A stretch of DNA of 39,312 nucleotides from Candidatus Woesearchaeota archaeon. Its GTDB lineage: Archaea > Nanobdellota > Nanobdellia > Woesearchaeales > JAGVYF01. The notes under the pieces are model-generated. The model did no database searches. It was not told the origin of the DNA and worked only from the letters and a program-made list of their open reading frames with translations. Made by a program: the position numbers and the translations under genes. Where the stretch lies: positions 1-39,312 of the forward strand of contig JACQSS010000033.1 in NCBI GenBank assembly GCA_016211195.1, written 5' to 3'. How positions within the stretch are numbered: position 1 is the first letter of the stretch; every line of letters starts with the position of its first letter. Positions 23,172-31,215 of this stretch are shown here, one piece after another.

Positions 23172-24560
23172 ATGGTCTCCTTTGAAGCACTGACACAGTA
23201 TCTACCGGAAGTTGCAGGGCCAAAAGGCCGGCGATTATCCTTCAAAGAGAAAGCGACGTGGACATTGTTCACGCTCGTGCTTTTTTACTTGTTGGGGAGG
23301 ATACCCCTGTTCGGACTGGGTGAAAATGCACTGCAGCAATTTGAATACCTTTCCGTCATTCTTGGCGCAGAGTTCGGCTCCATCATTTCACTTGGTATTG
23401 GCCCATTGGTAACGGCGTCGATTGTCCTGCAGCTCTTGTCCGGGTCAGGTATCATCAAATTCGACCTGACGAGCCACGAGGGAAAAAAGAAGTTTCAGGC
23501 AGTGCAGAAAGTCACTGCGTTTTTCTTCATCTTATTTGAAGCATCTGTGTATGTCCTGATGGGTGGACTGGCGCCTGCTGCGACCTTTCTGGGGACCAGC
23601 ATCTTTGCGCAGTTGCAGTTCATCCTGATTATACAGCTGTTCGTTGGGGGCATTCTCATTATGTTTATGGATGAAGTCGTCAGCAAATGGGGTTTTGGCT
23701 CAGGGATCAGCCTTTTTATTGCAGCCGGTGTCAGCCAAAGTCTTTTCATCAGGGCATTCAGCTGGACAACATCGCCGACGAACCCCGATATTGTAACGGG
23801 CGCAGTCTGGGCATTTTTCCAGTCGCTTGGTTCTGAAAATATCATTGATGCTGCCTTGCTTTTGTCAAGCATTGTAGCCACCGTCGTTGTCTTCATGCTT
23901 GCGGTCTATGCACAGGGCATGAAAGTGGAAATCCCCCTCTCATTTGGCCGTGTGAGAGGACATGGTATCAGATGGCCGCTTAGTTTCGTCTATACATCAA
24001 ACATTCCCGTTATCCTTGTCTCTGCCTTGATAGCAAACATCCAATTGTGGGCGCAGCTCATGCAGAAATGGGGCTATCCTGTGCTCGGAACGTTCAATGG
24101 CGGGTCGCCAGCAACCGGTTTCGTCTCATGGATTTATGCACCGAATATTATGCAAAAAATCATCACGTGGAGCATGACCCCTGGCGACGTGCTGCAGGCA
24201 CTCTTTTATGTCGGTTTCATGATTATCGGGTGTGTCGTCTTTTCCTATTTCTGGGTCCAGACAGCAGGAATGGATGCACGGAGCCAGGCGCGGCAGATGC
24301 TTGCATCCGGACTGCAGATCCCCGGATTCCGCAAAGATGAGCGGATTCTGGAGCACCTCCTTGAACGGTACATCAGCCCATTGACCATCATGGGCGCTAT
24401 CACGGTCGGGTTCCTTGCGGCATTTGCTGACCTTGCCGGGTCACTGGTCCATGGAACAAGCCTCCTCTTGACCGTCATGATCATCTACAAATTATACGAG
24501 GAAATAGCAAAGCAGCACATGCTGGACATGCATCCCATGATGCGCAGGTTTATGGAGTAA
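23172..24560 (+). CDS. secY: Protein translocase channel SecY (Sec61 alpha)
   Basis: The pore of the Sec translocon, 462 aa, with about ten membrane helices. It begins with the helix-1 lead SFKEKATWTLFTLVLFYLLG and RIPLFGLGE, then FGSIISLGIGPLVTASIVLQ (helix 2b), GFGSGISLFIAAGV (helix 5 region) and the cytoplasmic loop MKVEIPLSFGRVRGHGIRWP with the conserved basic residues. An in-frame ATG at 23154 is less likely because GAGGT and the TATA spacing favour 23172. It precedes the DUF106 insertase by 1 nt. The adk gene that often follows secY in archaea is absent. Confidence 0.97.
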   Translation: MVSFEALTQYLPEVAGPKGRRLSFKEKATWTLFTLVLFYLLGRIPLFGLGENALQQFEYLSVILGAEFGSIISLGIGPLVTASIVLQLLSGSGIIKFDLTSHEGKKKFQAVQKVTAFFFILFEASVYVLMGGLAPAATFLGTSIFAQLQFILIIQLFVGGILIMFMDEVVSKWGFGSGISLFIAAGVSQSLFIRAFSWTTSPTNPDIVTGAVWAFFQSLGSENIIDAALLLSSIVATVVVFMLAVYAQGMKVEIPLSFGRVRGHGIRWPLSFVYTSNIPVILVSALIANIQLWAQLMQKWGYPVLGTFNGGSPATGFVSWIYAPNIMQKIITWSMTPGDVLQALFYVGFMIIGCVVFSYFWVQTAGMDARSQARQMLASGLQIPGFRKDERILEHLLERYISPLTIMGAITVGFLAAFADLAGSLVHGTSLLLTVMIIYKLYEEIAKQHMLDMHPMMRRFME

Positions 24561-24561
24561 A

Positions 24562-25296
24562 ATGGTCCTCGACACATTCTTTGCCCCGTTGCTTGCATTG
24601 CCGCACCTTGTGACGATTATCCTCATCGCATTCAGTGTGTCGCTTGTTATGACACTAGTCTACAAATGGATGACTGACCAGACGCAAATGCGGATGCTGC
24701 GCGATGAACTCAAGAAATATCAGGCACAGATGAAGACGTCAAAGGACAACCCGGAACAGATGCTTGAGCTCCAGAAAAAGGCAATGGATGTCAATATGCA
24801 ATACATGATGAAGTCGCTCAAGCCGACGCTTGTCACAATGCTTCCTGTGCTGCTGATATTTAGCTGGCTGTCTGCACATTATGCATATGAGCCGCTGTAC
24901 CCCGGCCAGCAATTCACTATTCTCGTCCAGGCAAAAGACGGCATCACTGGGAATGTCGTACTGGAAACGCCTTCTGACGTTATTGTCGACGGTACTGAAA
25001 AGAAACTGGACAGTGGCCGTGCTGTCTGGAAAGCACAGGGCCCTGAAGGGGATTACCTCCTCAAGGTCAAGGCGCAGGGAAAAGAATACGAGAAAGAAGT
25101 CACTATCTCGCCCATGCAGCAGTATGCAAGCCCTGAGAAGAAAATAGATGATGACACGCTTGACAAAATAGAAATCCAGATGAAAGAACTGACGCTGCTC
25201 AGTCTCTTTGGCTGGGAACTGGGATGGCTGGGGACTTACATTCTGTTCTCTCTTGCCTTCAGCATCAGCCTAAGAAAGATACTGGACGTACAGTGA
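24562..25296 (+). CDS. DUF106/EMC3-TMCO1-like membrane insertase
   Basis: A 244-aa archaeal member of the Oxa1/YidC superfamily (DUF106, related to eukaryotic EMC3 and TMCO1). Helix 1 lies at about 13-34, followed by a Met/Gln/Lys-rich cytoplasmic coiled coil (42-85), helix 2 at about 88-106 and the last helix at about 218-238. Between helices 2 and 3 is a stretch of about 90 residues (QQFTILVQAKDGITG to KEVTISPM) that reads as an extracytoplasmic beta domain. It lies next to secY, as is common in archaea, which fits a role in inserting membrane proteins at the translocon. Confidence 0.9.
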   Translation: MVLDTFFAPLLALPHLVTIILIAFSVSLVMTLVYKWMTDQTQMRMLRDELKKYQAQMKTSKDNPEQMLELQKKAMDVNMQYMMKSLKPTLVTMLPVLLIFSWLSAHYAYEPLYPGQQFTILVQAKDGITGNVVLETPSDVIVDGTEKKLDSGRAVWKAQGPEGDYLLKVKAQGKEYEKEVTISPMQQYASPEKKIDDDTLDKIEIQMKELTLLSLFGWELGWLGTYILFSLAFSISLRKILDVQ

Positions 25297-25310
25297 GCGC
25301 AAAGCGCAAC

Positions 25311-25320
25311 GTTTATAAAC
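25311..25320 (+). promoter_or_regulatory. Palindromic TATA box for L34e-L14e-MBF1
   Basis: GTTTATAAAC, a perfect 10-bp palindrome centred 27 nt upstream of the L34e ATG, predicting a leaderless transcript. The identical decamer lies before the GT2 gene at 28281-28290. Confidence 0.65.
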
Positions 25321-25342
25321 CAATTCAAAATCCACCGTCACT

Positions 25343-25585
25343 ATGAAATGGCCGACGAAATCACGATCAAAGCGACGCATTATGCGGCGCACACCGGGTG
25401 GACGGAATGTTGTTCATCTCAAGCCCCGGAAGCAGAGCAAAGCGCATTGTGCTGTGTGCAGACAAGCACTGAAAGGCGTTGCGCAGAAGGGAGCTGCGTC
25501 AGAAAAAAGACCGAGCAGGCCTTACGGTGGCTATCTGTGCAGCGCGTGTGTCAGGCAGATGATGATTGAGAGGGCACGAGCATGA
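25343..25585 (+). CDS. rpl34e: Ribosomal protein L34e (eL34)
   Basis: An 80-aa archaeal/eukaryotic zinc protein with ligands Cys36, Cys39, Cys66 and Cys69 (CAVC and CSAC). The conserved parts are RSKRRIMRRTPGGRNVVH and RPYGGYLCSACVRQMM. It opens a short operon with its own TATA box and overlaps L14e by 4 nt. In many archaea cmk lies between L34e and L14e; here it is missing. Confidence 0.96.
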   Translation: MKWPTKSRSKRRIMRRTPGGRNVVHLKPRKQSKAHCAVCRQALKGVAQKGAASEKRPSRPYGGYLCSACVRQMMIERARA

Positions 25586-25878
25586 GCTTATTTGAGACAG
25601 GACGTCTGTGCGTCAAGATTGCAGGAAGGGACGCTGGTGCAAAATGCGTTGTCATTGATGTCATGAACAGGAATTATGTTCTCGTTGATGGACAGACAAG
25701 GCGCAGGAAATGCAATGTACAGCATTTGGAGCCATTGCAGACAACATTGCCCCTAACCAAGAATGCATCACATGACGCTGTTACCAAGGCATTTGCAGAG
25801 CTCGGTATCACACTCCCTGTGAAAAAGGCAAAGACAAAGGCGTCGTCGAAACCTGTGCAAAAAAGAAAGGTAAAGTAA
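25582..25878 (+). CDS. rpl14e: Ribosomal protein L14e (eL14)
   Basis: A 98-aa archaeal eL14 with the KOW-type barrel: LFETGRLCVKIAGRDAGAKC, VVIDVMNRNYVLVDG and RRRKCNVQHLEPL. The C-terminal 25 residues are Lys/Ser-rich and likely disordered. It starts within the stop of L34e and is followed 6 nt later by MBF1. Confidence 0.95.
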   Translation: MSLFETGRLCVKIAGRDAGAKCVVIDVMNRNYVLVDGQTRRRKCNVQHLEPLQTTLPLTKNASHDAVTKAFAELGITLPVKKAKTKASSKPVQKRKVK

Positions 25879-25884
25879 ACCTCT

Positions 25885-26325
25885 ATGGCCCAATGTGACA
25901 TGTGTGGGCAGGATGGAGCCGCTCTCCAGGCAAGGATTGAGGGCACACTTCTGACAGTCTGCCAAAAATGCGCATCATTCGGAGAAGTCGTCAGCAGACC
26001 ACAGCCGCGCGCCAAGACATTTATACCTGAAAGGAAAAAAGAATGCTTTGTCATTGTTCCTGATTACTCACAAAAAATAAAGAATGCCCGCGAACGTGCT
26101 GGACTCAAGCAGGATGAGCTTGCCACAAAACTGAATGAGCGGGCGTCGCTGCTGCAGAAGATTGAGTCCGGTGATGTGCCCCCGGATGTCGCACTGGCAA
26201 AGAAACTCGAGAGTTTTTTACACATCACTTTAGTTGTTCCTTATAGTGAAGAAGAGAATAAGGAGAAAAAACAGGCAGCCAGCGCTGAGCTGACCATTGG
26301 CGACATCCTGAAAGTCAGGAAATAG
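25885..26325 (+). CDS. mbf1: Multiprotein bridging factor 1 (MBF1)
   Basis: A 146-aa archaeal MBF1. An N-terminal zinc ribbon (Cys4, Cys7, Cys26, Cys29) is joined to a Cro/Xre-type helix-turn-helix: NARERAGLKQDELATKLNER, then LLQKIESGDVPPDVALAKKLE. In eukaryotes MBF1 bridges TBP and activators; in archaea it associates with the ribosome and helps translation, which fits its place at the end of a ribosomal operon. Its last 11 nt overlap the convergent thioredoxin-like gene. Confidence 0.95.
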   Translation: MAQCDMCGQDGAALQARIEGTLLTVCQKCASFGEVVSRPQPRAKTFIPERKKECFVIVPDYSQKIKNARERAGLKQDELATKLNERASLLQKIESGDVPPDVALAKKLESFLHITLVVPYSEEENKEKKQAASAELTIGDILKVRK

Positions 26326-27022
26326 TCATATTTTCTTCCTTTTCCGGACAGAAAGAAAGATGATTTGTCTCACATAACTTTTCAATAATGAAATTCTTAT
26401 CCTGCATACCGCAGTATTTCTGGTCATTCACGACGATACATGGGTAAGTATCAATACCATAATATTCGGTCAGGAGCTTGATTGTATTCAACCCTAAGTC
26501 TGCGTCAAAGGAGAAAATGGACATCTCTTTTTCAGCATCCTTTTTCAGGTCAGTAAGGACAAATGATTGGTCATCACACTTCTTGCAATCCTCTGAATTC
26601 CTGTAGAAAAAGGAGATGATTGCCTGATCATATTTGCAGTGTTTTTTTATCTTGGAGAGCAACATCAGGTAGAATACTTCCTTTTCATTGAATGCATTCT
26701 TTTGCCCCAGATAAAAAGGGTCTTTCTGGAACTCCTCGCTCGCAATGCGGTACTGGTCTATCTTGATGCCAAGATCCCACACAGATTTGTCGAGGGCCTG
26801 CAGTTTGCTCTTGAATGCAAGGCAGGCCATGCCGTCTCCATAGATTTCAGACATCAGCATGAAGGTCTGCATTTCATTGAGATTCGCGTACATCTCCGAA
26901 GAGAGATCATCAATCCTTTTTTCCCGCTGGCCATTCAGGAAATCGCCCAGAAGGAATATCGTTGAGCCGAGGAAAAGGGTGATGAACAGTGCTAGCAGGA
27001 AAACCATATTTCTTTGTTCCAT
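26315..27022 (-). CDS. Membrane-anchored thioredoxin-fold protein
   Basis: A 235-aa protein with one N-terminal membrane helix (about 6-26), a helical stretch (35-125) and a thioredoxin-like domain: strand AIISFFYRNSEDCKKCDDQS with the CKKC motif at 146-149, helix, then IDTYPCIVVNDQKYCG with the cis-Pro equivalent Pro194. Extra Cys195, Cys204, Cys217 and Cys225 flank the fold. The domain should face outward, suggesting thiol-disulfide exchange on surface proteins. The ATG at 27022 is chosen over the GTG at 27034 because GGAGGT (27027-27032) lies 4 nt upstream. It starts 2 nt after the GT2 stop and shares its transcript. Confidence 0.82.
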   Translation of the reverse strand: MEQRNMVFLLALFITLFLGSTIFLLGDFLNGQREKRIDDLSSEMYANLNEMQTFMLMSEIYGDGMACLAFKSKLQALDKSVWDLGIKIDQYRIASEEFQKDPFYLGQKNAFNEKEVFYLMLLSKIKKHCKYDQAIISFFYRNSEDCKKCDDQSFVLTDLKKDAEKEMSIFSFDADLGLNTIKLLTEYYGIDTYPCIVVNDQKYCGMQDKNFIIEKLCETNHLSFCPEKEENMTIS

Positions 27023-27024
27023 CG

Positions 27025-28260
27025 TTACCTCCACCGGACATGCTTGCGCCGGAGCACTGCATACAGCGCGCCGGACCAGAAAATCTGATACAGGAAGAAC
27101 ATATATGGGAAACCAAGCATACCGACCTTCTTTGACGCGAATTGCTTGCCAGTCAACCGCAGGCCGGCCACCATGAGGAAAAGAGTAAAGAGAAATGCAC
27201 AGAGCCCAATGAGATAAATCCGACCATACTGAAGAATATCAAACTGGAATTCAAGGAGGTGGTCAAAAAAGTTGAAATTGGTATAACTGTAATACCACAA
27301 GTTCTCAATTGTCCGCGAAATGGCCAGATAGGTGGACGCATAGAAAAGCCCTAAGCCAGTCGAGACAAGAAGGTAATTATATGGTGCAAAGTAGCCGAAA
27401 ACCCCCAGTTTGTTATTGAACAGCACGTCACGGTGCTGCAGCAACGTATGAATCGCACCGGAATACCAGCGCCTGCGCTGGACATAGATGCCTTTAAACG
27501 TTTCCGGGCAGATAGTATAGACCTTTGCCTCAAAGCAATTGACGATTGCGTAGCCGGCCTTATGGATGCGATACGCAATCTCGTGGTCTTCGGTGATATT
27601 AGTAATGTCAAATCCTCCGATTTCATCAAGCATGGTTTTTCTGTAGACAGAGAATGGGCCGGGCGTCACGAAGATACAGTCATAGACTGAAAAGAGCTTA
27701 AGGAAGAGTGACAAGCCGATGATGTACTCAATGTCAATGATCTTGTGCAGGATACTTTTCGGGTTTTTGAGTTCTACTGAGACTGTAACAGCTCCAATCG
27801 TCTCCCGGTCAAAATAAGGAAGGGTCTTATGGAAGATGTCTGGCTCAACTGATGAGTCTGCGTCCATGCATGCAACATATGCCCCTTTTGCTATGGAAAT
27901 CCCTTCATTGAGGGAAGCTGCCTTTCCCTTGTTGACTTTCCGGTCAATGAACCGGAAACGGGGGTCTGTGCCTATGGAATTGGTGACAACGGCGCTCGTG
28001 CCATCACGGCTGCCATCATTGACGACAATGAATTCGATATTGGGGTACGTGACATCCTTCAGGGACGCAATGGTCTCTGCGATCTTATGCTCTTCATTAT
28101 ACGCAGGCACAATGACACTCACCAGAGGAAAAGAGTCCAATGGCTTCTTCTTTTCATAGAGCTTGTTGCGGTTAAAAACCATGACTAATGAAATCAGGAC
28201 AACGAAAAATGTTGAAAAAAACCACACAAGATAGACGACTGCGTTATAGAGAACATTCAT
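27025..28260 (-). CDS. Processive GT2-family membrane glycosyltransferase
   Basis: A 411-aa inverting glycosyltransferase of the cellulose/chitin/hyaluronan synthase type. An N-terminal membrane helix (5-28) precedes the GT-A domain: VSVIVPAYNEE (48-58), NDGS (Asp82), MDADSS (Asp133, Asp135), TEDHE (223-227, catalytic-base region) and QRRRW (261-265), the processive-enzyme signature. Three or four C-terminal membrane helices follow. It should polymerise or transfer sugars from a nucleotide donor at the inner face of the membrane; donor and product are unknown. It has its own palindromic TATA box and leads the operon with the thioredoxin-like gene. It lies next to two GT-C-like genes. Confidence 0.92.
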   Translation of the reverse strand: MNVLYNAVVYLVWFFSTFFVVLISLVMVFNRNKLYEKKKPLDSFPLVSVIVPAYNEEHKIAETIASLKDVTYPNIEFIVVNDGSRDGTSAVVTNSIGTDPRFRFIDRKVNKGKAASLNEGISIAKGAYVACMDADSSVEPDIFHKTLPYFDRETIGAVTVSVELKNPKSILHKIIDIEYIIGLSLFLKLFSVYDCIFVTPGPFSVYRKTMLDEIGGFDITNITEDHEIAYRIHKAGYAIVNCFEAKVYTICPETFKGIYVQRRRWYSGAIHTLLQHRDVLFNNKLGVFGYFAPYNYLLVSTGLGLFYASTYLAISRTIENLWYYSYTNFNFFDHLLEFQFDILQYGRIYLIGLCAFLFTLFLMVAGLRLTGKQFASKKVGMLGFPYMFFLYQIFWSGALYAVLRRKHVRWR

Positions 28261-28280
28261 GAGGGAAAGGAAGCTCAGGC

Positions 28281-28290
28281 GTTTATAAAC
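28281..28290 (-). promoter_or_regulatory. Palindromic TATA box for the GT2 operon
   Basis: GTTTATAAAC, centred about 25 nt upstream of the ATG at 28260, giving a leaderless transcript. It is identical to the site before L34e. Being a palindrome, it could direct either strand, but no forward gene follows. Confidence 0.65.
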
Positions 28291-28308
28291 GTTTCTGGGT
28301 TGCTTGAG

Positions 28309-29658
28309 CTACATCACTTTCCATATCCTGATGCCCTTGGCGTCATAGACTTTCCTGAATTTTTCCTTGTCCCGGAAGAGGAAAAGAAGTCCCTCATCTT
28401 CCTTGCTCCAGATTGCATGCTGCATGGCCCGGTCTATCCAGATATAGCGGATGTTATTTGTCTCCAGCACGTCCAATGTCCGGCCAAGATGCCGGGAATA
28501 GAAGATACGATTGATATCCTCACCCCGCGGATTGAGTGGGCTAGAAAATGTGCGCCGGCTCCCGAAATATTCTATCCAGAACGCACGGCTGGGAGCTGTG
28601 AGCACAAGACCATCACGAGCTTCCTGCGTGAACCAGAGAGCTGCTTCCTGCATAGGGGCGTCAGGGAATGCATTGCCGATTCTATTCACGTACGAGAGGA
28701 ACGAAAAAAGCAGGCCGCAAATGAGAACAATGATGGTAAATTGTTTCAGCAATGCACTCTCCCAGATACTTTCAAACAATGACAGAAGACCCCATGCAGC
28801 AAGATACGAAAAATAGAAGTTAAGGTACACTGCAATGCTATTGCCCAGCAGGAACCAACTGACAAGTCCCAGTATACCGAGCATATACATCGCAAGGTGT
28901 GCATACTTGTCTTTCCATAAACGATGAAGGCCAAAAAGCAAGAGCAGTCCTGTGAAAATACCAATACCTAATGGTGCGCCCAAGTCAGTAATCACCTTGT
29001 AGACATCTGTCTCGGGCAATGGATCCAGACGGAAAGGATGAATGACCAATGCAAGAATAACCAGCATGAAGAACCATGTATGCTGTTTTGATACCCCTTC
29101 CAGCCACATTTCATACCCCAACAAGAGAAAAACTACTGCAAGGTTGAAGACATTTTGCAGCAGCGCAAGCAGGAAGAAAAAAGAGCTCCAGGGGAACAGT
29201 GATTGCAAATAAAGATAGAAGCCGAGGCAGAGGACAAAAACGCTGAAAGAGGCCTCACTTAATGACACACCAGCAAAGACGCTTATGGGCGACGTTGCCA
29301 GCAACAGCACAGTAAGGAATCGGACACGATAAGGAACACCACGCTCTTTCAGGATAAAGTAAAACAGCATTGACGAGCCGACCATGAGCAAAAAGGGCAG
29401 AATAAACCCGGCAGCACGACCGAATACAGCAACAAATGCTGCCAGCAGGACATGAAACGGTGTCAGGGGCAGGGGCACATGATAGAGGGGGTCTTCCCAA
29501 CCCGTAAAGTACGCTTCTGCAATGCGGAGATGATAGTAAGGCAATTCACCGGGTAGCAGGGCATCGGGAAGGCGGAAAAGGAATGCAAGCAATAGGCAAA
29601 GAATAGTTGTGCTGCACAACCAATACAATGCATCTTTCTCCCGCGGCCACGCAATCAT
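28309..29658 (-). CDS. GT-C-like multi-pass membrane protein (AglB/PMT-like), copy 1
   Basis: A 449-aa protein with about ten membrane helices and a soluble C-terminal end. The first outer loop holds ELPYYHLR (38-45) and EDPLYH (55-60), resembling the acidic first loop of oligosaccharyltransferase STT3/AglB. The C-terminal part reads ALWFTQEARDGLVL then AFWIEYFGSRRTF, where AglB would carry WWDYG; that motif is absent. It may use a lipid-linked sugar donor, with a changed role. The ATG at 29658 overlaps the stop of the upstream paralogue (ATGA) and is preferred over a GTG at 29676. Its paralogue lies directly upstream in the same operon. Confidence 0.78.
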   Translation of the reverse strand: MIAWPREKDALYWLCSTTILCLLLAFLFRLPDALLPGELPYYHLRIAEAYFTGWEDPLYHVPLPLTPFHVLLAAFVAVFGRAAGFILPFLLMVGSSMLFYFILKERGVPYRVRFLTVLLLATSPISVFAGVSLSEASFSVFVLCLGFYLYLQSLFPWSSFFFLLALLQNVFNLAVVFLLLGYEMWLEGVSKQHTWFFMLVILALVIHPFRLDPLPETDVYKVITDLGAPLGIGIFTGLLLLFGLHRLWKDKYAHLAMYMLGILGLVSWFLLGNSIAVYLNFYFSYLAAWGLLSLFESIWESALLKQFTIIVLICGLLFSFLSYVNRIGNAFPDAPMQEAALWFTQEARDGLVLTAPSRAFWIEYFGSRRTFSSPLNPRGEDINRIFYSRHLGRTLDVLETNNIRYIWIDRAMQHAIWSKEDEGLLFLFRDKEKFRKVYDAKGIRIWKVM

Positions 29659-31139
29659 AGTTCCCGCACTCCGCACAGCACTTTATAGACAGTCACATCG
29701 TCCTTCTCATAGACTTTGGAAAAGCATTGTGCATCATGGACAAAAGCAAGGTCACTGACACGGTAGTGCTTTCGTGCAAGCGCATCGAGAACGAGATAGG
29801 TTGCACCATACTTATTCAGCAACTTTACTGCAGTCACTTCTGATGAGGTTTGGAAAATATCCGCAACATCATTGGCGCGTTGATCGATGGCCCCGATCAG
29901 CAGAAATGAGCTGTCCCACACATTAGGGCGTTCGGCGATAGAGGCAATAGGATGACCCAACTCAAGGGCACCCAGCACAGTCTCCTGAGGAGCTGTGTGC
30001 TCCCTCAGCCAGACCAAGGCCTCGACCTGTGCAAGGGAAGGCACATCTGTTTCCTGCCGGGGAAAAATGAACAGAGAAAAGACAAACACCAGCAAGAAAA
30101 CAGCAACCATGGCATTTTTCTGTTCTGCAAATTTTGTCTTGTCGACATAATCCAAAGCCCATGCAAAAAATTGTCCGCACAGCAGAAAGAGAAATGTCCC
30201 TAAGTACAAAAGCCCGACCTTCGGTTCAATAAGTTTCATGGACACCAACGCGAAGAAGAAAAAGGCAAATCCGACAAATAGATACCAGTAGTGCTCTCCC
30301 TTGGAGAACATATATTTGTAAACAACGTATGTCCCGAAGAGAGCAGGAAGGATGCCAATCGCTGCGAATGATGACAGCAGGGAAATTGGTTCAAAATATT
30401 GTTCAAGGATCGTGGTGGGGACATTCTGCCAGATGACATTAAAGCCATGGACGAGGAACGCTTTCTTGAACAGAAGGAATACCACCCAAACCATATACAG
30501 TGAAGAAAAGAGGAACAGTTCGACTTCTGTCTTTTTCGGTAGAAGACCTTCAGCATGACAGAGGAGGCCATAAAACAGCAGCCCTCCGACCAAGAATAAG
30601 GCGCTGGGGTGGATAAATGGATAAAGGATAATCATCACCAGCAGCGTAGGCATCAATTCATGCTCGTCCCGGACATGCAGAAAACAATAGAGGCAGGCGA
30701 GCAGATAGGGCAAGGCCAGCGTATGGGGAGACAATGTTGAAGTCGTCATAACAAGTGAGAGTGGGAATAATCCGGCGACTAGTGCAGTGAACGCTGCAAC
30801 GCCCCGATGCCGGGTCACTTTCTCCAGCAGCAGATAAACGAAAATGGCAACAACTGCGGCAAACACATTGGGGACTATCTTTGCAACCCACCAAAGAGGA
30901 AAGAAACGTGCAAAAAGGGCAAGAAGGTAGGAAAATAAGGGTGAAAAGACGAGTGTTCTGCCGCCGTAACTTAACGGGTCGTCATAGAGCGGCCAGAAAC
31001 GGGCTGCAATCTCATCTACCTGTCTCAGAACCGCGTATCCTTCATATGCAAAAGCAGGTGCCTGTAATGCAAGGTAAAGCCGCACTGCCAAAACAAAGAG
31101 AAAAATGCCTATGAGTGGGTATATTCTTTTCCCCTCCAT
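29655..31139 (-). CDS. GT-C-like multi-pass membrane protein (AglB/PMT-like), copy 2
   Basis: A 494-aa protein with about ten to eleven membrane helices and a soluble end. The first outer loop carries acidic residues (YEGYAVLRQVDEI and PLYDDPLSYGGR). The C-terminal part (ALVWLREHTAPQETVL, then ELGHPIASIAERPNVWDSS) parallels the position of the STT3/AglB catalytic-site loop but lacks WWDYG. The two copies share layout rather than high identity. Together with the GT2 gene they form a sugar-transfer block beside genes for sequon-rich surface proteins. It is first in its operon, with a TATA box 26 nt upstream. Confidence 0.78.
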   Translation of the reverse strand: MEGKRIYPLIGIFLFVLAVRLYLALQAPAFAYEGYAVLRQVDEIAARFWPLYDDPLSYGGRTLVFSPLFSYLLALFARFFPLWWVAKIVPNVFAAVVAIFVYLLLEKVTRHRGVAAFTALVAGLFPLSLVMTTSTLSPHTLALPYLLACLYCFLHVRDEHELMPTLLVMIILYPFIHPSALFLVGGLLFYGLLCHAEGLLPKKTEVELFLFSSLYMVWVVFLLFKKAFLVHGFNVIWQNVPTTILEQYFEPISLLSSFAAIGILPALFGTYVVYKYMFSKGEHYWYLFVGFAFFFFALVSMKLIEPKVGLLYLGTFLFLLCGQFFAWALDYVDKTKFAEQKNAMVAVFLLVFVFSLFIFPRQETDVPSLAQVEALVWLREHTAPQETVLGALELGHPIASIAERPNVWDSSFLLIGAIDQRANDVADIFQTSSEVTAVKLLNKYGATYLVLDALARKHYRVSDLAFVHDAQCFSKVYEKDDVTVYKVLCGVREL

Positions 31140-31160
31140 AGTGCTAAAAAGTGGTTCAGG

Positions 31161-31170
31161 GTATATATAG
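31161..31170 (-). promoter_or_regulatory. TATA box for the GT-C operon
   Basis: CTATATATAC on the reverse strand, centred about 26 nt upstream of the ATG at 31139. It is half of a divergent promoter pair with radB. Confidence 0.65.
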
Positions 31171-31187
31171 GTTGCGCACCAAAAGTG

Positions 31188-31193
31188 TTATAA
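31188..31193 (+). promoter_or_regulatory. TATA box for radB
   Basis: TTATAA is centred about 26 nt upstream of the ATG at 31216, predicting a leaderless mRNA. Confidence 0.55.
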
Positions 31194-31215
31194 GGTCGAC
31201 GATGTCACCCAATCC

